A stretch of 30,856 bases of DNA, from IMG/VR virus record IMGVR_UViG_3300009414_000046, positions 1 to 30,856 of that record. One strand, given 5' to 3'. The stretch is from a virus. Shown one piece after another: positions 13,684-22,384 of this stretch. The translations under genes were made by a program, and so were the position numbers. Numbering within the stretch: position 1 is the stretch's first letter; each line of letters begins with the position of its first letter. Below the pieces are notes generated by a model. That model was not told the DNA's origin and did not search any database. It saw only the letters and a program-made list of their open reading frames with translations.

Positions 13684-16600
13684 TTACTCCTTGCACTTAT
13701 CGTGTGCTTTTGTTTCTAATTCTTCGACCTTTGCCGAAAGTTCTTGGACTGCGTTGATTAACATAGGCACTATATTTGTATAGTTAATACCATATCTAGT
13801 TTCATCTTCAGTTAAATTAACTAAAAGACTATTATCATTATTACTACCAAAACCGTGTTCTTTTTCTATTTCTAGTACATCTTGCGCTATAAGTCCTACT
13901 TCAACTTTAGGTTTTGTTAAAGAGCCATCAGTTTTTACTGCCAGTATATCTTCAGGTGTAGCATCTTCATCAACATACCAAGACCTTCTATCCCATTGGT
14001 AAGTAACTGGCTTCATTTTATTTATCCAGTCTAAACCATTACTAAAATCTGTAATATTTCTTTTATCTCGGACATCAGAAGTATTAATTGTGCCTTGTGT
14101 GCAAAATAAAGTTCCTAGATTATCGTCACCTAAACACATAATATTACTTTCTGTAGTAAGATTACCGCTAGGACTTCCTGTTATTCCTGAACCTTCTCCA
14201 ATACAAGTATTCCTACCGCCTGTTGTTATTGCCTGACCAGCTCTAAAACCTAATGCCACATTGTTACTACTTGTAGTGACTGCGCTTAAAGCGTTGTAGC
14301 CTACTGCTGTGTTATTATCACCTGTGGTATTACCATCTAAAGCATAAGTTCCTACTCCTGTATTAGAAGCGCCTGTGGTGTTTGCGACTAAGGCATTATA
14401 ACCCATAGCAACATTATTCGATGCTGTCGTGTTAGCAGACAATGCAGTGTAACCAACGGCAACATTGTTTGATCCAGCGACCACACCCGTCATCGAACCT
14501 TTACCTAACGCTGTATTGCCAGTACCTGTAGTGGCGTTTGTTAATGCTTCGTGTCCAACAGCAGTATTATTGCTAGATGTCGTAATCGCATCTAAAGCTA
14601 TAGCACCAACAGCAGTATTTCCTGCTCCTGTGGTGTTTGCTGTTAAAGCCTCTAAACCAACTGCTGTATTATTGCTTGCTGTTGTATTCGCTGTTAAAGC
14701 AGCCGTACCGACTGCGGTATTATCTGCTCCAGTTGTATTTGTTGCTAAAGCTAATCTACCAATAGCTACGTTTTGACCTGCTGTCGTATTAGCTATCAAA
14801 GCATCTTTACCAACTGCGGTATTAGCACCTCCTGTTGTGTTTGCTGTTAAAGCATCCATACCAACTGCTGTATTGTTATCAGCTAAATTGGCTCTTAGTG
14901 CGTCTTTACCAACAGCCGTATTTGACGTGCCAGTTACATTTAATTTTAAACTTGATAAACCAACTGCTGTGTTATCACTAGCTGTGGTGTTTGCTCCTAA
15001 AGCATCTTGCCCTACCGCAACATTGTTTGAACCAGTTGTATTAGCGTCTAAAGATGTATAACCAACTGCTGTGTTAGAAGCACCTGTGGTGTTTGCTACT
15101 AAAGCCTCGTGACCAACTGCTGTGTTGTTACTTGCTGTGGTGTTTGCTCCTAGTGCGTTCCGACCTACTGCAATATTACCTGAACCAGTGGTGTTTGCGT
15201 CTAATGCCTGATTACCAATGGCGACTAGATTATCTCCTGTCGTATTAGAGGTTGCTGCATTATAACCAACAGCAGTATTAGATTCTCCGCCTGATGTTTG
15301 TGCAGCTAAAGTTCCATAACCAATAGCAACATTATTACCTGATGTGGTGTTTACTGCTAAAGAATTATAACCTACTGCTGTATTGCTAGATGCCGTGGTA
15401 TTGTCATTTAAAGCCAGTTGTCCTACTGCTACGTTGTTAGCACCTGTGGAATTAGCTGCTAGAGCCTGTGAACCAAGAGCAGTATTATCAGCTCCTGTGG
15501 TGTTAGCACTTAAAACATTATAACCAACACCTGTGCAGTTTGCTGCCGTTGTATTAGCGTCTAAAGCTTGAAAACCAATGCCCGTGTTACCTGCACCTGA
15601 AGTATTTGCGTATAAAGCAGCATAACCAACAGCCGTGTTACCACTAGCTGTAGTTGCTGTTCCCAGAGCTTCAAGACCAATCGCAGTATTATCACCACCA
15701 GTTGTAAGTGCATCTCCTGCTTCTTTACCAACAAGCGTATTATTTGTTCCAGTTGTTATTGCTGCTCCTGCGCTTTTACCAACTGCTGTATTTCTTGTAC
15801 CTGTGGTGTTTGCTGTTAAAGCGTCTTTACCAACTGCGGTGTTGTTATCTGCTGTGGTGTTAGCGTCTAAAGCATATGCACCAACAGCAACATTATTTGT
15901 TCCTGTGGTGTTTACTAATAAAGAACTTGCACCTACGGCAACATTATAATCAGCAGTTGTGTTAGCTCCTAAAGCACTTTGACCAATAGCAACATTTTCG
16001 TCACCAGTTGTGGTAGCATCGAGAGAATAAGAACCTACTGCTACATTCTTAATACCTTCATCAATTAATTTTCCAGAATTATAGCCAATTGTAATATTTC
16101 TATCACCTGTGGTTATTGCTTCTCCAGCAGAGTAGCCAAGAGCAGTATTTTTAGTAGCTGTGGTAGATGCTGTTAAAGCGTTATATCCCACCGCAGTATT
16201 GTCAGACCCTGTGGAGTTAGCGTCTAAAGCACCTGATCCGATTGCTACATTATTATCACCTGTCGTTGTTGCGCCACCAGCATTATCACCTACTACAGTG
16301 TTATCTGAACCAGTAGTGACTGCATCCAGTGCCGCTTCACCTATTGCTACGTTATCTGTTCCTGTCGTTAAGGCTGTGCCTAAGTTACCAGAACCCAGTC
16401 CTACGTTACCTGTACCACCTGTCATATCCAGTACATCAGTAACTGCTGCGCCTGAACCTGCTCCATCTGCCACAACCATCTTAATTCCGCCATTGGGAAT
16501 AACGACATTGGCACCTGTACCTTGACTAATGGATACAGCGTAACCTGCCGAGTTCTGGATAACCCAGACTTTATTGACTGTATTCGGTGCAAGGGTAACT

Positions 16601-16830
16601 GTGTTTAATGCAGTAATAGACCCTGTCAGGGTCATTGCCATAGTTCTCGCTGCGTCTGAAGTTCCATCAGCCATAGTGATGGTATGCGTAGTGCCTGTTA
16701 TTCCTTCCGAGCCACTACCAAAAGCTTCTCCAATCAATTCGAGATTGGTATTTGTTGAAGTACCCCACGTTCCTGACTCATCACCCGTGGCGATCTCTTT
16801 TAATCTTAAATCATTTACATATGTTGCCAT
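13684..16830 (-). CDS. Long tail fibre with 17-residue repeats and S74 self-cleaving chaperone
   Basis: The 1048-aa protein begins MATYVNDLRLKEIATGDESG, a common phage fibre N-terminus (residues 1-135). Residues about 141-890 consist of about 43 units of 17 residues with consensus N-T-A-V-G-x-x-A-L-x-A-N-T-T-G-x-x, like the left-handed roll repeats of YadA-type trimeric adhesin heads. The last 131 residues are an intramolecular chaperone (peptidase S74): TSDVRDKRNI with catalytic Ser918 and Lys923, GLIAQDVLEIEKEHG, INYTNIVPMLINAVQEL and a terminal coiled coil. In this family the trimer folds and the chaperone then cleaves itself off before the Ser. It probably binds the host surface. Confidence 0.9.
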   Translation of the reverse strand: MATYVNDLRLKEIATGDESGTWGTSTNTNLELIGEAFGSGSEGITGTTHTITMADGTSDAARTMAMTLTGSITALNTVTLAPNTVNKVWVIQNSAGYAVSISQGTGANVVIPNGGIKMVVADGAGSGAAVTDVLDMTGGTGNVGLGSGNLGTALTTGTDNVAIGEAALDAVTTGSDNTVVGDNAGGATTTGDNNVAIGSGALDANSTGSDNTAVGYNALTASTTATKNTALGYSAGEAITTGDRNITIGYNSGKLIDEGIKNVAVGSYSLDATTTGDENVAIGQSALGANTTADYNVAVGASSLLVNTTGTNNVAVGAYALDANTTADNNTAVGKDALTANTTGTRNTAVGKSAGAAITTGTNNTLVGKEAGDALTTGGDNTAIGLEALGTATTASGNTAVGYAALYANTSGAGNTGIGFQALDANTTAANCTGVGYNVLSANTTGADNTALGSQALAANSTGANNVAVGQLALNDNTTASSNTAVGYNSLAVNTTSGNNVAIGYGTLAAQTSGGESNTAVGYNAATSNTTGDNLVAIGNQALDANTTGSGNIAVGRNALGANTTASNNTAVGHEALVANTTGASNTAVGYTSLDANTTGSNNVAVGQDALGANTTASDNTAVGLSSLKLNVTGTSNTAVGKDALRANLADNNTAVGMDALTANTTGGANTAVGKDALIANTTAGQNVAIGRLALATNTTGADNTAVGTAALTANTTASNNTAVGLEALTANTTGAGNTAVGAIALDAITTSSNNTAVGHEALTNATTGTGNTALGKGSMTGVVAGSNNVAVGYTALSANTTASNNVAMGYNALVANTTGASNTGVGTYALDGNTTGDNNTAVGYNALSAVTTSSNNVALGFRAGQAITTGGRNTCIGEGSGITGSPSGNLTTESNIMCLGDDNLGTLFCTQGTINTSDVRDKRNITDFSNGLDWINKMKPVTYQWDRRSWYVDEDATPEDILAVKTDGSLTKPKVEVGLIAQDVLEIEKEHGFGSNNDNSLLVNLTEDETRYGINYTNIVPMLINAVQELSAKVEELETKAHDKCKE
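14161..16410 (-). repeat. About 43 tandem 51-bp coding repeats in the fibre gene
   Basis: The unit is 51 bp (17 codons) and is degenerate at the DNA level but regular at the protein level, with NTAVG or NVAIG at the start of each unit and ANTTG near its end. One unit is a residue short (ADNNTAVGM region) and one a residue long (GGESNTAVG). The antisense strand keeps long open frames through the array, which are shadows. Such arrays can change length by recombination. The count is by eye and may be off by one or two. Confidence 0.88.
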
Positions 16831-16831
16831 T

Positions 16832-17527
16832 TTAAGCTACCTCTTCCCATTCTGGTGTTTGGCTATCATCTATTGTACTCCAATTAGGAGTTTGTGAATC
16901 TGATATTGTTGAATAATTTGGTGTTTGGGAAGTATCAACTAATCCCCAAACATTAACACTTGTTATACTTCCAGTACCATATATCCCCGTAAGAGATATA
17001 TTTGATATACCAGTTGCAGTTAATGAACCTACTGCACCTGTACTGGCATCTTGCGTAACCGATATAATATTATTAGTTACTAAACTTAAACTTCCTAATG
17101 CACTGGTTCCCGCTAATCCCGTAGGATAAACATTGGCAGCACCAGTTACTGTTTCATCACCCTGAGATACTGTAGATGCAGTTCCGCTAACTCCCGTAAT
17201 TGCGAAACCTGCTGCAAGAACAGTTCCTACCGCTCCTGTTCCCGCTAATCCCGTTTCAGCGACATTGGCTGCACCACTAGGGGTAACACTTGAAATTGCA
17301 CTGGTTCCAGCTACACCTGTCTCTGTGACATTAGCTGTACCCGTTATAGTGAGTGAACTTATGGCACCAGTAGCCGCTACACCTGTCTCTGCAACATTAG
17401 CATCACAAGTTACTGTTTCAGTGCCTAATGCTGTTGTTCCAGCAAGACCTGTAAGTGTTACTGCGCTAGGCTCATTCCAAGCTCCAGAACCCCATGTACT
17501 GCGACCCCAGCCAGATACATAAGCCAT
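16832..17527 (-). CDS. Repeat-rich fibre-type structural protein, 231 aa
   Basis: It starts MAYVSGWGRSTWGSGAWNEP. The centre holds repeats around T-G-V/L-A-G-T-x-A-I/L-G/S-x-V (ETGVAATGAISSL, ETGVAGTSAISSV, ETGLAGTGAVGTV, PTGLAGTSALGSL). The C-terminus has three 11-residue units, SQTPNYSTISD, SQTPNWSTIDD and SQTPEWEEVA. Both ends look like those of Gly/Ser/Thr-rich virion proteins of marine phages. Its stop lies one base before the long fibre ATG, so a linked role as tail or fibre component is likely. Confidence 0.75.
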   Translation of the reverse strand: MAYVSGWGRSTWGSGAWNEPSAVTLTGLAGTTALGTETVTCDANVAETGVAATGAISSLTITGTANVTETGVAGTSAISSVTPSGAANVAETGLAGTGAVGTVLAAGFAITGVSGTASTVSQGDETVTGAANVYPTGLAGTSALGSLSLVTNNIISVTQDASTGAVGSLTATGISNISLTGIYGTGSITSVNVWGLVDTSQTPNYSTISDSQTPNWSTIDDSQTPEWEEVA

Positions 17528-17534
17528 AAAACTA

Positions 17535-17966
17535 TTACGCTATTCTAATAACAGCGTTACTTGCATCTGCGGTTGGAAATGTAATCGTGAATGAACCCGC
17601 AGTGGAGGTCTTATCTCCACCGAAATCAAATACTGCCACCGCAGGATCACCTGATGCTGTATCGTTGTAAATCATACAACCTCTAGCAGTGATGGTAGCT
17701 GTTCCAAAAGTCAAATCAGAAAAATCAGTGAACGCAGTTGTTCCTGAAGTAGTTGGATTAACATTCGTTAATGCAGCTCCACCCGCAGTATAGTTTGTTC
17801 CTGATGCTTCTTGATTTGTACTATAAGCTGTAGTAGAAGCGCTCATTGTCGCTGAACTTGTATATAAAGCCAGCTTAAAAGAGTTTCCTCCAGAAGCTTT
17901 AAAATTATGTACTGCTTGCAAAAGTTCACTCTTAAACGAGGTACACATAGCTTGGGTTATTGCCAT
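17535..17966 (-). CDS. Conserved marine-phage structural protein, 143 aa
   Basis: It begins MAITQAMCTSFKSELLQAVH and contains FKLALYTSSATMSASTTAYS, GTNYTAGG and a beta-rich C-terminus (AVFDFGGDKTSTAGSFTITF). From memory this pattern is frequent in phages infecting marine bacteria, mostly uncharacterised and next to tail genes. AGGAG lies about 8 bases before the ATG. A minor virion protein is the best guess. Confidence 0.75.
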   Translation of the reverse strand: MAITQAMCTSFKSELLQAVHNFKASGGNSFKLALYTSSATMSASTTAYSTNQEASGTNYTAGGAALTNVNPTTSGTTAFTDFSDLTFGTATITARGCMIYNDTASGDPAVAVFDFGGDKTSTAGSFTITFPTADASNAVIRIA

Positions 17967-18256
17967 TACAGTCTCCTGATAATATTTGCTAGGTCTTTAT
18001 GACCTTGTTTTTCTAATTCGTTACATATAGTACATACATGGTTTTTAATCCCTTCTTGTACATAAAATGCAACAATCCATTTGCACCTATCTCTAAATGC
18101 GTGTGCTTGTGCTTTCACCATAGGATCAGCATTATCACTTATAGAAATTAATTTATTGGTAGCCATTTCAGCTAACTCTTCAACAGTATGACCTCTATTG
18201 TGAGTTGTTTGAACCCCTAAATTACCTATTGATATTTCAAATTTATCTGTTTCCAT
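17966..18256 (-). CDS. Conserved hypothetical protein, 96 aa
   Basis: A small, mostly helical soluble protein: TVEELAEMATNKLISISDNA, QAHAFRDRCKWIVAFYVQEG, and a CTIC motif followed by NELEKQGHKDLANIIRRL. The two close cysteines could bind metal, but only with a partner, because no second pair is present. It overlaps both neighbours by one base (TAATG at 18256). Function unknown. Confidence 0.7.
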   Translation of the reverse strand: METDKFEISIGNLGVQTTHNRGHTVEELAEMATNKLISISDNADPMVKAQAHAFRDRCKWIVAFYVQEGIKNHVCTICNELEKQGHKDLANIIRRL

Positions 18257-18996
18257 TAGTATTTATCTGGTTCAGGCACATCATTAAATTCTAAATCATC
18301 CCTTCCAATCATGCCAACAAATTCGCCTTTATCTTCAATGACTTCAGACCATCGACAAGTTTTAATAGTATTATCTTCCTTATAAGTAACTATAGGATTA
18401 TTAAGCCTATGATATCCATAGAGTTTTTCTTTCAAAGAAACATTTGTATCCATTAGATTTGAGCTAGGAGCTATACATACGTCAATCCCTTTATCGAGAC
18501 ATTTAGCTATCCAAAACTCACAACAAGCCCTACCTGCTTCGGCAAAATGCATATTATTCTTATAAGTAAAGTCCACACCGAATATATTTAATCTGCCAAC
18601 TTTATTCCATAAGGCAAAAGCAATTGAATAAGCAATAGTATTATTGAAATACGAACATCCTAAATCGGAAACCAATGGAGCCAATGGATATTCTTCTGTC
18701 GCTGGAACCCTTTGATCTACCTCACAAGTATAAATAGGATATTGTATATCTGGCAAACACCTACGCATCATTTCAGTCATGCCGCCAGCATCTTTCGTAT
18801 TAAGAAAGCGACTCATCGGGTCTAGTATAAAGGCTCTATTAACATTCGGAATAACGCCAATCATTGCATTTAAAGCCCATACTTCATCAAAATGGACACT
18901 ATGAACACGGGATAAATGAAAGTCCAACTGACTTCTTCCCATTGCAACGATAGCAATATTTTTATCTTCTAATTCTTTTATAGGTACTTTTAACAT
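18256..18996 (-). CDS. Conserved phage protein with Rossmann-like start, 246 aa
   Basis: The N-terminus (NIAIVAMGRSQLDFHLSRVH, then FDEVWALNAMIGVI and RAFILDPMSRFLNT) looks like a Rossmann-type nucleotide or sugar-binding fold. Further on are YPIYTCEVDQRVPATEEYPL, YFNNTIAYSIAFAL and LNIFGVDFTY. The pattern is reminiscent of DUF115/glycosyltransferase-like proteins, but I cannot place it. No signal peptide is seen. Its position among tail and adaptor genes could mean virion glycan modification or simply a structural role. Confidence 0.6.
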   Translation of the reverse strand: MLKVPIKELEDKNIAIVAMGRSQLDFHLSRVHSVHFDEVWALNAMIGVIPNVNRAFILDPMSRFLNTKDAGGMTEMMRRCLPDIQYPIYTCEVDQRVPATEEYPLAPLVSDLGCSYFNNTIAYSIAFALWNKVGRLNIFGVDFTYKNNMHFAEAGRACCEFWIAKCLDKGIDVCIAPSSNLMDTNVSLKEKLYGYHRLNNPIVTYKEDNTIKTCRWSEVIEDKGEFVGMIGRDDLEFNDVPEPDKY

Positions 18997-19637
18997 TAAG
19001 TAACTGCTTTTCTAGTTGTACCTGTCCTATAATTATCTTTAGTTTCCCGACCTTCTCCCAATACTTTCAGTCGCTCAATGGATTGGGCAAATCTTTCCTT
19101 ATAATTCTGCATGACATCCGCTTCGCCCTTCATAAATGTATAGGCTTCCACCAAACTGCCATATAATAGGCAGTCGGAAGCATTGGTTCCAATCCAACTG
19201 GTTCCGTCACCTGATGTCGTTATTGATGTCGGTTTATACTGATAGTGTAATTCAACAGTAGAATTGGCATTGGGTGTAGGTGCCACGATGAAACTATCGA
19301 CATCGAATACGGCATAATATTTAGGAATCCCCGTTGTACTGCTTGACGGATAGGACTCCCGTATAAAATTTACATCCTTGAATAATAAGTATTCATACCC
19401 GCTATTATCAACGGCAAGCGAAAAGGGAGCCAAAAAATCATCAGGCATACTTAAATATTGATTACCGGATGTTAATGATCCAGTAACATTTTTCCTGAAA
19501 AATGGCAGCTCGACCATTTTTAATATTCTATCTTCCGTATTTACAATAAATTCATCAAGATAGCTTGTAAAAGTTGTTTCAGTATTATTGGTATAATCCT
19601 GTATCGCAGATTTTAATGTTGTAAATGTCCACGCCAT
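18996..19637 (-). CDS. Head-tail adaptor-type protein, 213 aa (SU10-adaptor-like)
   Basis: It begins MAWTFTTLKSAIQDYTNNTE, followed by LDEFIVNTEDRILKMVELPF and FRKNVTGSLTSGNQYLSMPD, the helical then beta build of podovirus adaptor/connector proteins. PKYYAVFDVDSFIVAPTPNA and VELHYQYKPTSI are further family-like features. It probably joins portal to tail. It overlaps the zinc-ribbon gene by one base (TAATG). The specific family assignment is from memory and moderate. Confidence 0.7.
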   Translation of the reverse strand: MAWTFTTLKSAIQDYTNNTETTFTSYLDEFIVNTEDRILKMVELPFFRKNVTGSLTSGNQYLSMPDDFLAPFSLAVDNSGYEYLLFKDVNFIRESYPSSSTTGIPKYYAVFDVDSFIVAPTPNANSTVELHYQYKPTSITTSGDGTSWIGTNASDCLLYGSLVEAYTFMKGEADVMQNYKERFAQSIERLKVLGEGRETKDNYRTGTTRKAVT

Positions 19638-19978
19638 TAGCTTGTACTCACTGTTAATTTACCCACTCTACCATGCATGGTTAATCCCATTGTTCTGGAA
19701 CCCATTTTGGTAACACCGCCACCGATGGGATCAAAAGCATAATATCTTCTTGATTCCGCTTCACCTGAATCCGGTCTTGAATTATATAAGGATTGCGCAT
19801 CGCTCGTATTCAGCTCGCCTAATTTTAATTGAGGTTGATCTTCATCCAAGCATTCCGTACAGACTCTTTGCCCGTTCCTGATGCTATTCTCAATCTGATA
19901 AAACAATTCATTTAACTTATAAGTGAATCCGCAACGATCACAAATACCTAATGCCTTTTTTCCGATTGCATAACTCAT
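19637..19978 (-). CDS. Zinc-ribbon phage protein, 113 aa
   Basis: Two CxxC knuckles are present, Cys13/Cys16 (GICDRCGFTYKL) and Cys40/Cys43 (RVCTECLDEDQP), a classic four-cysteine zinc ribbon. The C-terminal half is Gly/Arg-rich (DPIGGGVTKMGSRTMGLTMH). It lies between two adaptor-type genes, so it may be a small connector or assembly protein stabilised by zinc. A nucleic acid-binding role cannot be excluded. Confidence 0.75.
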   Translation of the reverse strand: MSYAIGKKALGICDRCGFTYKLNELFYQIENSIRNGQRVCTECLDEDQPQLKLGELNTSDAQSLYNSRPDSGEAESRRYYAFDPIGGGVTKMGSRTMGLTMHGRVGKLTVSTS

Positions 19979-19986
19979 AAATTCAT

Positions 19987-20685
19987 TTAATAATTGTTAT
20001 ACGATAAATCAGGCACAAATCGAACTGATGCCCTTTCCCTGTCAGCATCGCTGACATCACGCCATAATTCATCATACCTTAGTTTTATCATCGGAATTTT
20101 TTGTAATGCTTCAGGATTTTTACAGGCAACATTATAAGCAAGTGCATAAGTTAAACAGGGTAAATATCGTGCCGGTATATCTGCATTATTACTGGCAACT
20201 GTACCGACATCCTCTATCCTTTTTACATAATCATAGACTAATGTATAAGTATCTGCGTCATCAGGTGTTGCCCACAATACAATAGTATTGGTTCCCGTGT
20301 TCTTGTCGATATAAAATTGCGTTGGCTTTGAGCGTGTTAATTTGGTGGCTTGGTGATTATATTGGGTACGGGAAATTCTGTTTAATCTCTGATCCATCTG
20401 TTTATCGGTATCTCCCGCATCTGTCCTTATAAATGCATCTACCACATCCATTGCCGATGATTCCAGACTATAACTACTAGTGCCAGCCGTTAAGGAAGCG
20501 CTTGCCTGTGCTATTGTCCAAAGATTCAATCCTTTGTTCTGCCACTCCAGAAAAACCAGATTCAACGCTCTTTTAGCGCCACGATAATCGTAGCCTGTAC
20601 GAAGCTCCATCCCGCAAAGATCGTAGGCTTCTTCCATGATATCAGCTATATCCAGATTAAATGATGTTGTTCCGCTTGTTGCCAT
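19987..20685 (-). CDS. Head completion / tail accessory connector protein, 232 aa
   Basis: After an N-terminal tail it has FNLDIADIMEEAYDLCGMEL, RTGYDYRGAKRALNLVFLEW and QNKGLNLWTIAQAS, a helical pattern seen in portal-bound connector proteins of P22-like and marine podovirus-like phages. VPARYLPCLTYALAYNVACK-like and YDELWRDVSDADRERASVRF segments close it. A P22 gp4-like ring that seals the portal is the likely role. No lytic motif is visible. Confidence 0.7.
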   Translation of the reverse strand: MATSGTTSFNLDIADIMEEAYDLCGMELRTGYDYRGAKRALNLVFLEWQNKGLNLWTIAQASASLTAGTSSYSLESSAMDVVDAFIRTDAGDTDKQMDQRLNRISRTQYNHQATKLTRSKPTQFYIDKNTGTNTIVLWATPDDADTYTLVYDYVKRIEDVGTVASNNADIPARYLPCLTYALAYNVACKNPEALQKIPMIKLRYDELWRDVSDADRERASVRFVPDLSYNNY

Positions 20686-20814
20686 TTATTTTTTCCTCTT
20701 ACCTGCTTTCTGCATGGCAATAGCTATTGCCTGTTTTTTAGGTTTACCTTCTTTAACCAAAGTAGATATATTCTTGCTGATTACCTTTTTTGAGCGCCCT
20801 TTATGTAAGGGCAT
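20686..20814 (-). CDS. Very small basic protein, 42 aa
   Basis: The ORF reads [20 protein letters not shown], then [20 protein letters not shown] and two further Lys. It is strongly basic with an amphipathic helix. From memory, near-identical small proteins are found beside structural genes in many phages. It stops directly before the connector ATG (20685) and starts 2 bases after the next gene ends. A nucleic acid-binding or virion role is a guess. Confidence 0.75.
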   Translation of the reverse strand: MPLHKGRSKKVISKNISTLVKEGKPKKQAIAIAMQKAGKRKK

Positions 20815-20816
20815 AA

Positions 20817-20996
20817 TTAAGTTTCCCCGCCACCAAACATACGCTTGATGTATTCCTTATAGGATTCAACCTTATTTTCTTTTCCTATTTCAGTGGCTCC
20901 CTTGTTCGCATATTTATTTTTACGAACTCTAGGTTTGCCTCCACCGGAATAGCCGTGAGGTTCTTTAAACCTTGTGTTCCTACCAAATCCTTTCAT
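20817..20996 (-). CDS. Small basic hypothetical protein, 59 aa
   Basis: It starts [20 protein letters not shown], continues [20 protein letters not shown] and ends [11 protein letters not shown]. It is Gly/Lys/Arg-rich and probably partly disordered. An AGGT lies about 8 bases before the ATG at 20996. It starts after the longest spacer of the structural region. Function unknown. Confidence 0.7.
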   Translation of the reverse strand: MKGFGRNTRFKEPHGYSGGGKPRVRKNKYANKGATEIGKENKVESYKEYIKRMFGGGET

Positions 20997-21079
20997 AGTT
21001 ATTACCTATATAATTGAAATAAATAAACATAACACCTTGATATACAAGGCATTATGAATATTATTAATTGACGTTCTAA
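20997..21079 (-). other. AT-rich 83-bp spacer with small inverted repeat
   Basis: This spacer contains the inverted repeat CCTTG-atata-CAAGG at 21037-21051. No T-run follows it on the minus strand, so it is a poor intrinsic terminator. The AT-rich segment just upstream of the 59-aa gene could hold a promoter, but no good -35/-10 pair stands out. Its length, against near-zero spacing elsewhere, suggests some regulatory use. Confidence 0.25.
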
Positions 21080-21367
21080 TTACTTTTTCTTGGCGGTTTT
21101 CTTCTTGGCTGCCTTCTTTTTAGCCTTCTTTTTACCGCCTACATAAGCTTCATTAACATCAGGTGTTGATGGATCATCCGATTTGAAATGACCTGATTTA
21201 GTACGCGCACGTTTACCGGCATTAGCCAGTTCATTATATTTACGTTTCGCATCGTCTAAATCTGGGTCAGGTCCGAATATGGGAATAAAAATACCATCAT
21301 CCCCTTTTTTAAGTACATTATACTGAGCAGGAAATTCCCCTGTCTCAGCTATAATATATTCACTCAT
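21080..21367 (-). CDS. Small protein with histone H1-like lysine-rich tail, 95 aa
   Basis: Residues 1-60 are an ordinary soluble region (AQYNVLKKGDDGIFIPIFGP, DLDDAKRKYNELANAGKRAR). After DVNEAYVGG the last 17 residues are only Lys, Ala and Thr, in KKKAKKKAAKKK style. Such tails bind DNA non-specifically. It lies between connector and decoration-type genes, so it could be packaged with DNA or bind host DNA. The function is not established. Confidence 0.7.
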   Translation of the reverse strand: MSEYIIAETGEFPAQYNVLKKGDDGIFIPIFGPDPDLDDAKRKYNELANAGKRARTKSGHFKSDDPSTPDVNEAYVGGKKKAKKKAAKKKTAKKK

Positions 21368-21380
21368 AAGCTTTGACTCC

Positions 21381-21788
21381 TTAGTCCGAATAAACCTTAA
21401 CCATCTCTATAACGATGGAATAAGTATCTCCAGAACTATGTCCTAATGTTGTAAATAGAATATCACCAGTCTTACCGCTACCCGCATTATTCGGTATACC
21501 GCCAAAATCTTCAAAATTAAGATGTCCATTACTGCTTTCAGCCAAATCGCACAATAAAACATTTGACGTGGCATCCAATAATAGTTGAACGGACATCCCA
21601 ACAATGGCATGGGTAATACGCATGACCCTAACCTCAGAACAGGAAGTTCCTGCTGCGTTAGGTGATAAAGCAGAAACATCTACTTTAACAACTGCGGATT
21701 CCCCACTGCCATCGCTGACGTTGGTAAACTTCATAACGCAGTTTCTTGAACCATCAATGATGGTCTGTGAAGTTACTGCATCAGCCAT
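21381..21788 (-). CDS. Conserved phage structural-type protein, 135 aa
   Basis: It begins MADAVTSQTIIDGSRNCVMK and is beta-rich (FTNVSDGSGESAVVKVDVSA, LLCDLAESSNGHLNFEDFGG, GDTYSIVIEMVKVYSD). No membrane or signal sequence is present. Its pattern is common in marine phages beside capsid genes. A head-decoration or minor capsid protein is a plausible role from position. Confidence 0.7.
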   Translation of the reverse strand: MADAVTSQTIIDGSRNCVMKFTNVSDGSGESAVVKVDVSALSPNAAGTSCSEVRVMRITHAIVGMSVQLLLDATSNVLLCDLAESSNGHLNFEDFGGIPNNAGSGKTGDILFTTLGHSSGDTYSIVIEMVKVYSD

Positions 21789-21799
21789 TATTTACCCCC

Positions 21800-22357
21800 T
21801 TACTCGAATGGAGTAGCTAATGTGCCGTCACCATGAAGGAATGCTTCACAATGCCACACTGCTGCTGTAGTAGCCACCAGACGAATAACTCCGCCTACCA
21901 ACCAACCTTGCGCTGCTGTTCCCAAATCAATGGTATCGTCATCACTCGCATCAGGAATAAAGGTATTATTATCTGTTGCAGTTGCCGGATCAAATATCGT
22001 GGCAAAACCAGAGAATAAATCGCTGGTATTATCCGTATTGATCTGTCCTGCACCCGTGAAGGTTGTACCGACTATAAAGGTATAGTTTAAACCTGCTGCG
22101 GCAGTAGGTAGTGTTACCACGATCCCTGCTGCTCTATTCAGCGTATAGACTGTACCTGAGTCTGTTGACTCAACGCTGTGTGTAGCACTTGTAATGCTCT
22201 CTATTTGTGAATAAGCAGATAAATAACCTGTCGTAGTAATATTACCACTTGTATCAATATCCAGATTTGTCGTGATGGCACCTGTAGTAGAGTTTTTGCT
22301 GATTTGTTCAAATCCGCCTATCGCCCTGACATTGCCTGTAAAAGTTGTATTAGCCAT
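21800..22357 (-). CDS. Virion structural protein, 185 aa
   Basis: It starts MANTTFTGNVRAIGGFEQIS. The N-terminal third is fibre-like (TTGAITTNLDIDTSGNITTT) and the rest is beta-rich (VYTLNRAAGIVVTLPTAAAG, WLVGGVIRLVATTAAVWHCE). The layout resembles small decoration or fibre-like virion proteins. AGGAGA is about 6 bases before the ATG. It is the first gene after the terminator behind the capsid gene. Confidence 0.7.
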   Translation of the reverse strand: MANTTFTGNVRAIGGFEQISKNSTTGAITTNLDIDTSGNITTTGYLSAYSQIESITSATHSVESTDSGTVYTLNRAAGIVVTLPTAAAGLNYTFIVGTTFTGAGQINTDNTSDLFSGFATIFDPATATDNNTFIPDASDDDTIDLGTAAQGWLVGGVIRLVATTAAVWHCEAFLHGDGTLATPFE

Positions 22358-22384
22358 AAATGATTCTCCTGTTTAGGCTATTGT

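Noticed and set aside
14161-16410. Regular spacing resembling a CRISPR array
   Set aside because: Units are in-frame 17-codon protein repeats without conserved repeats separated by unique spacers.
14465-16525. Several plus-strand ORFs opposite the tail fibre
   Set aside because: Their Val/Ala/Pro-rich products are the antisense reading of the 51-bp fibre repeats.
21037-21051. CCTTG/CAAGG hairpin as an intrinsic terminator
   Set aside because: The stem is only 5 bp and AT-looped, with no T-run after it on the coding strand.
21443-21679. Second minus-strand frame inside the 135-aa gene; similar frames at 23025-23336 and 26804-27172
   Set aside because: These are out-of-frame shadows of better supported structural genes, with unbalanced compositions and no ribosome site.
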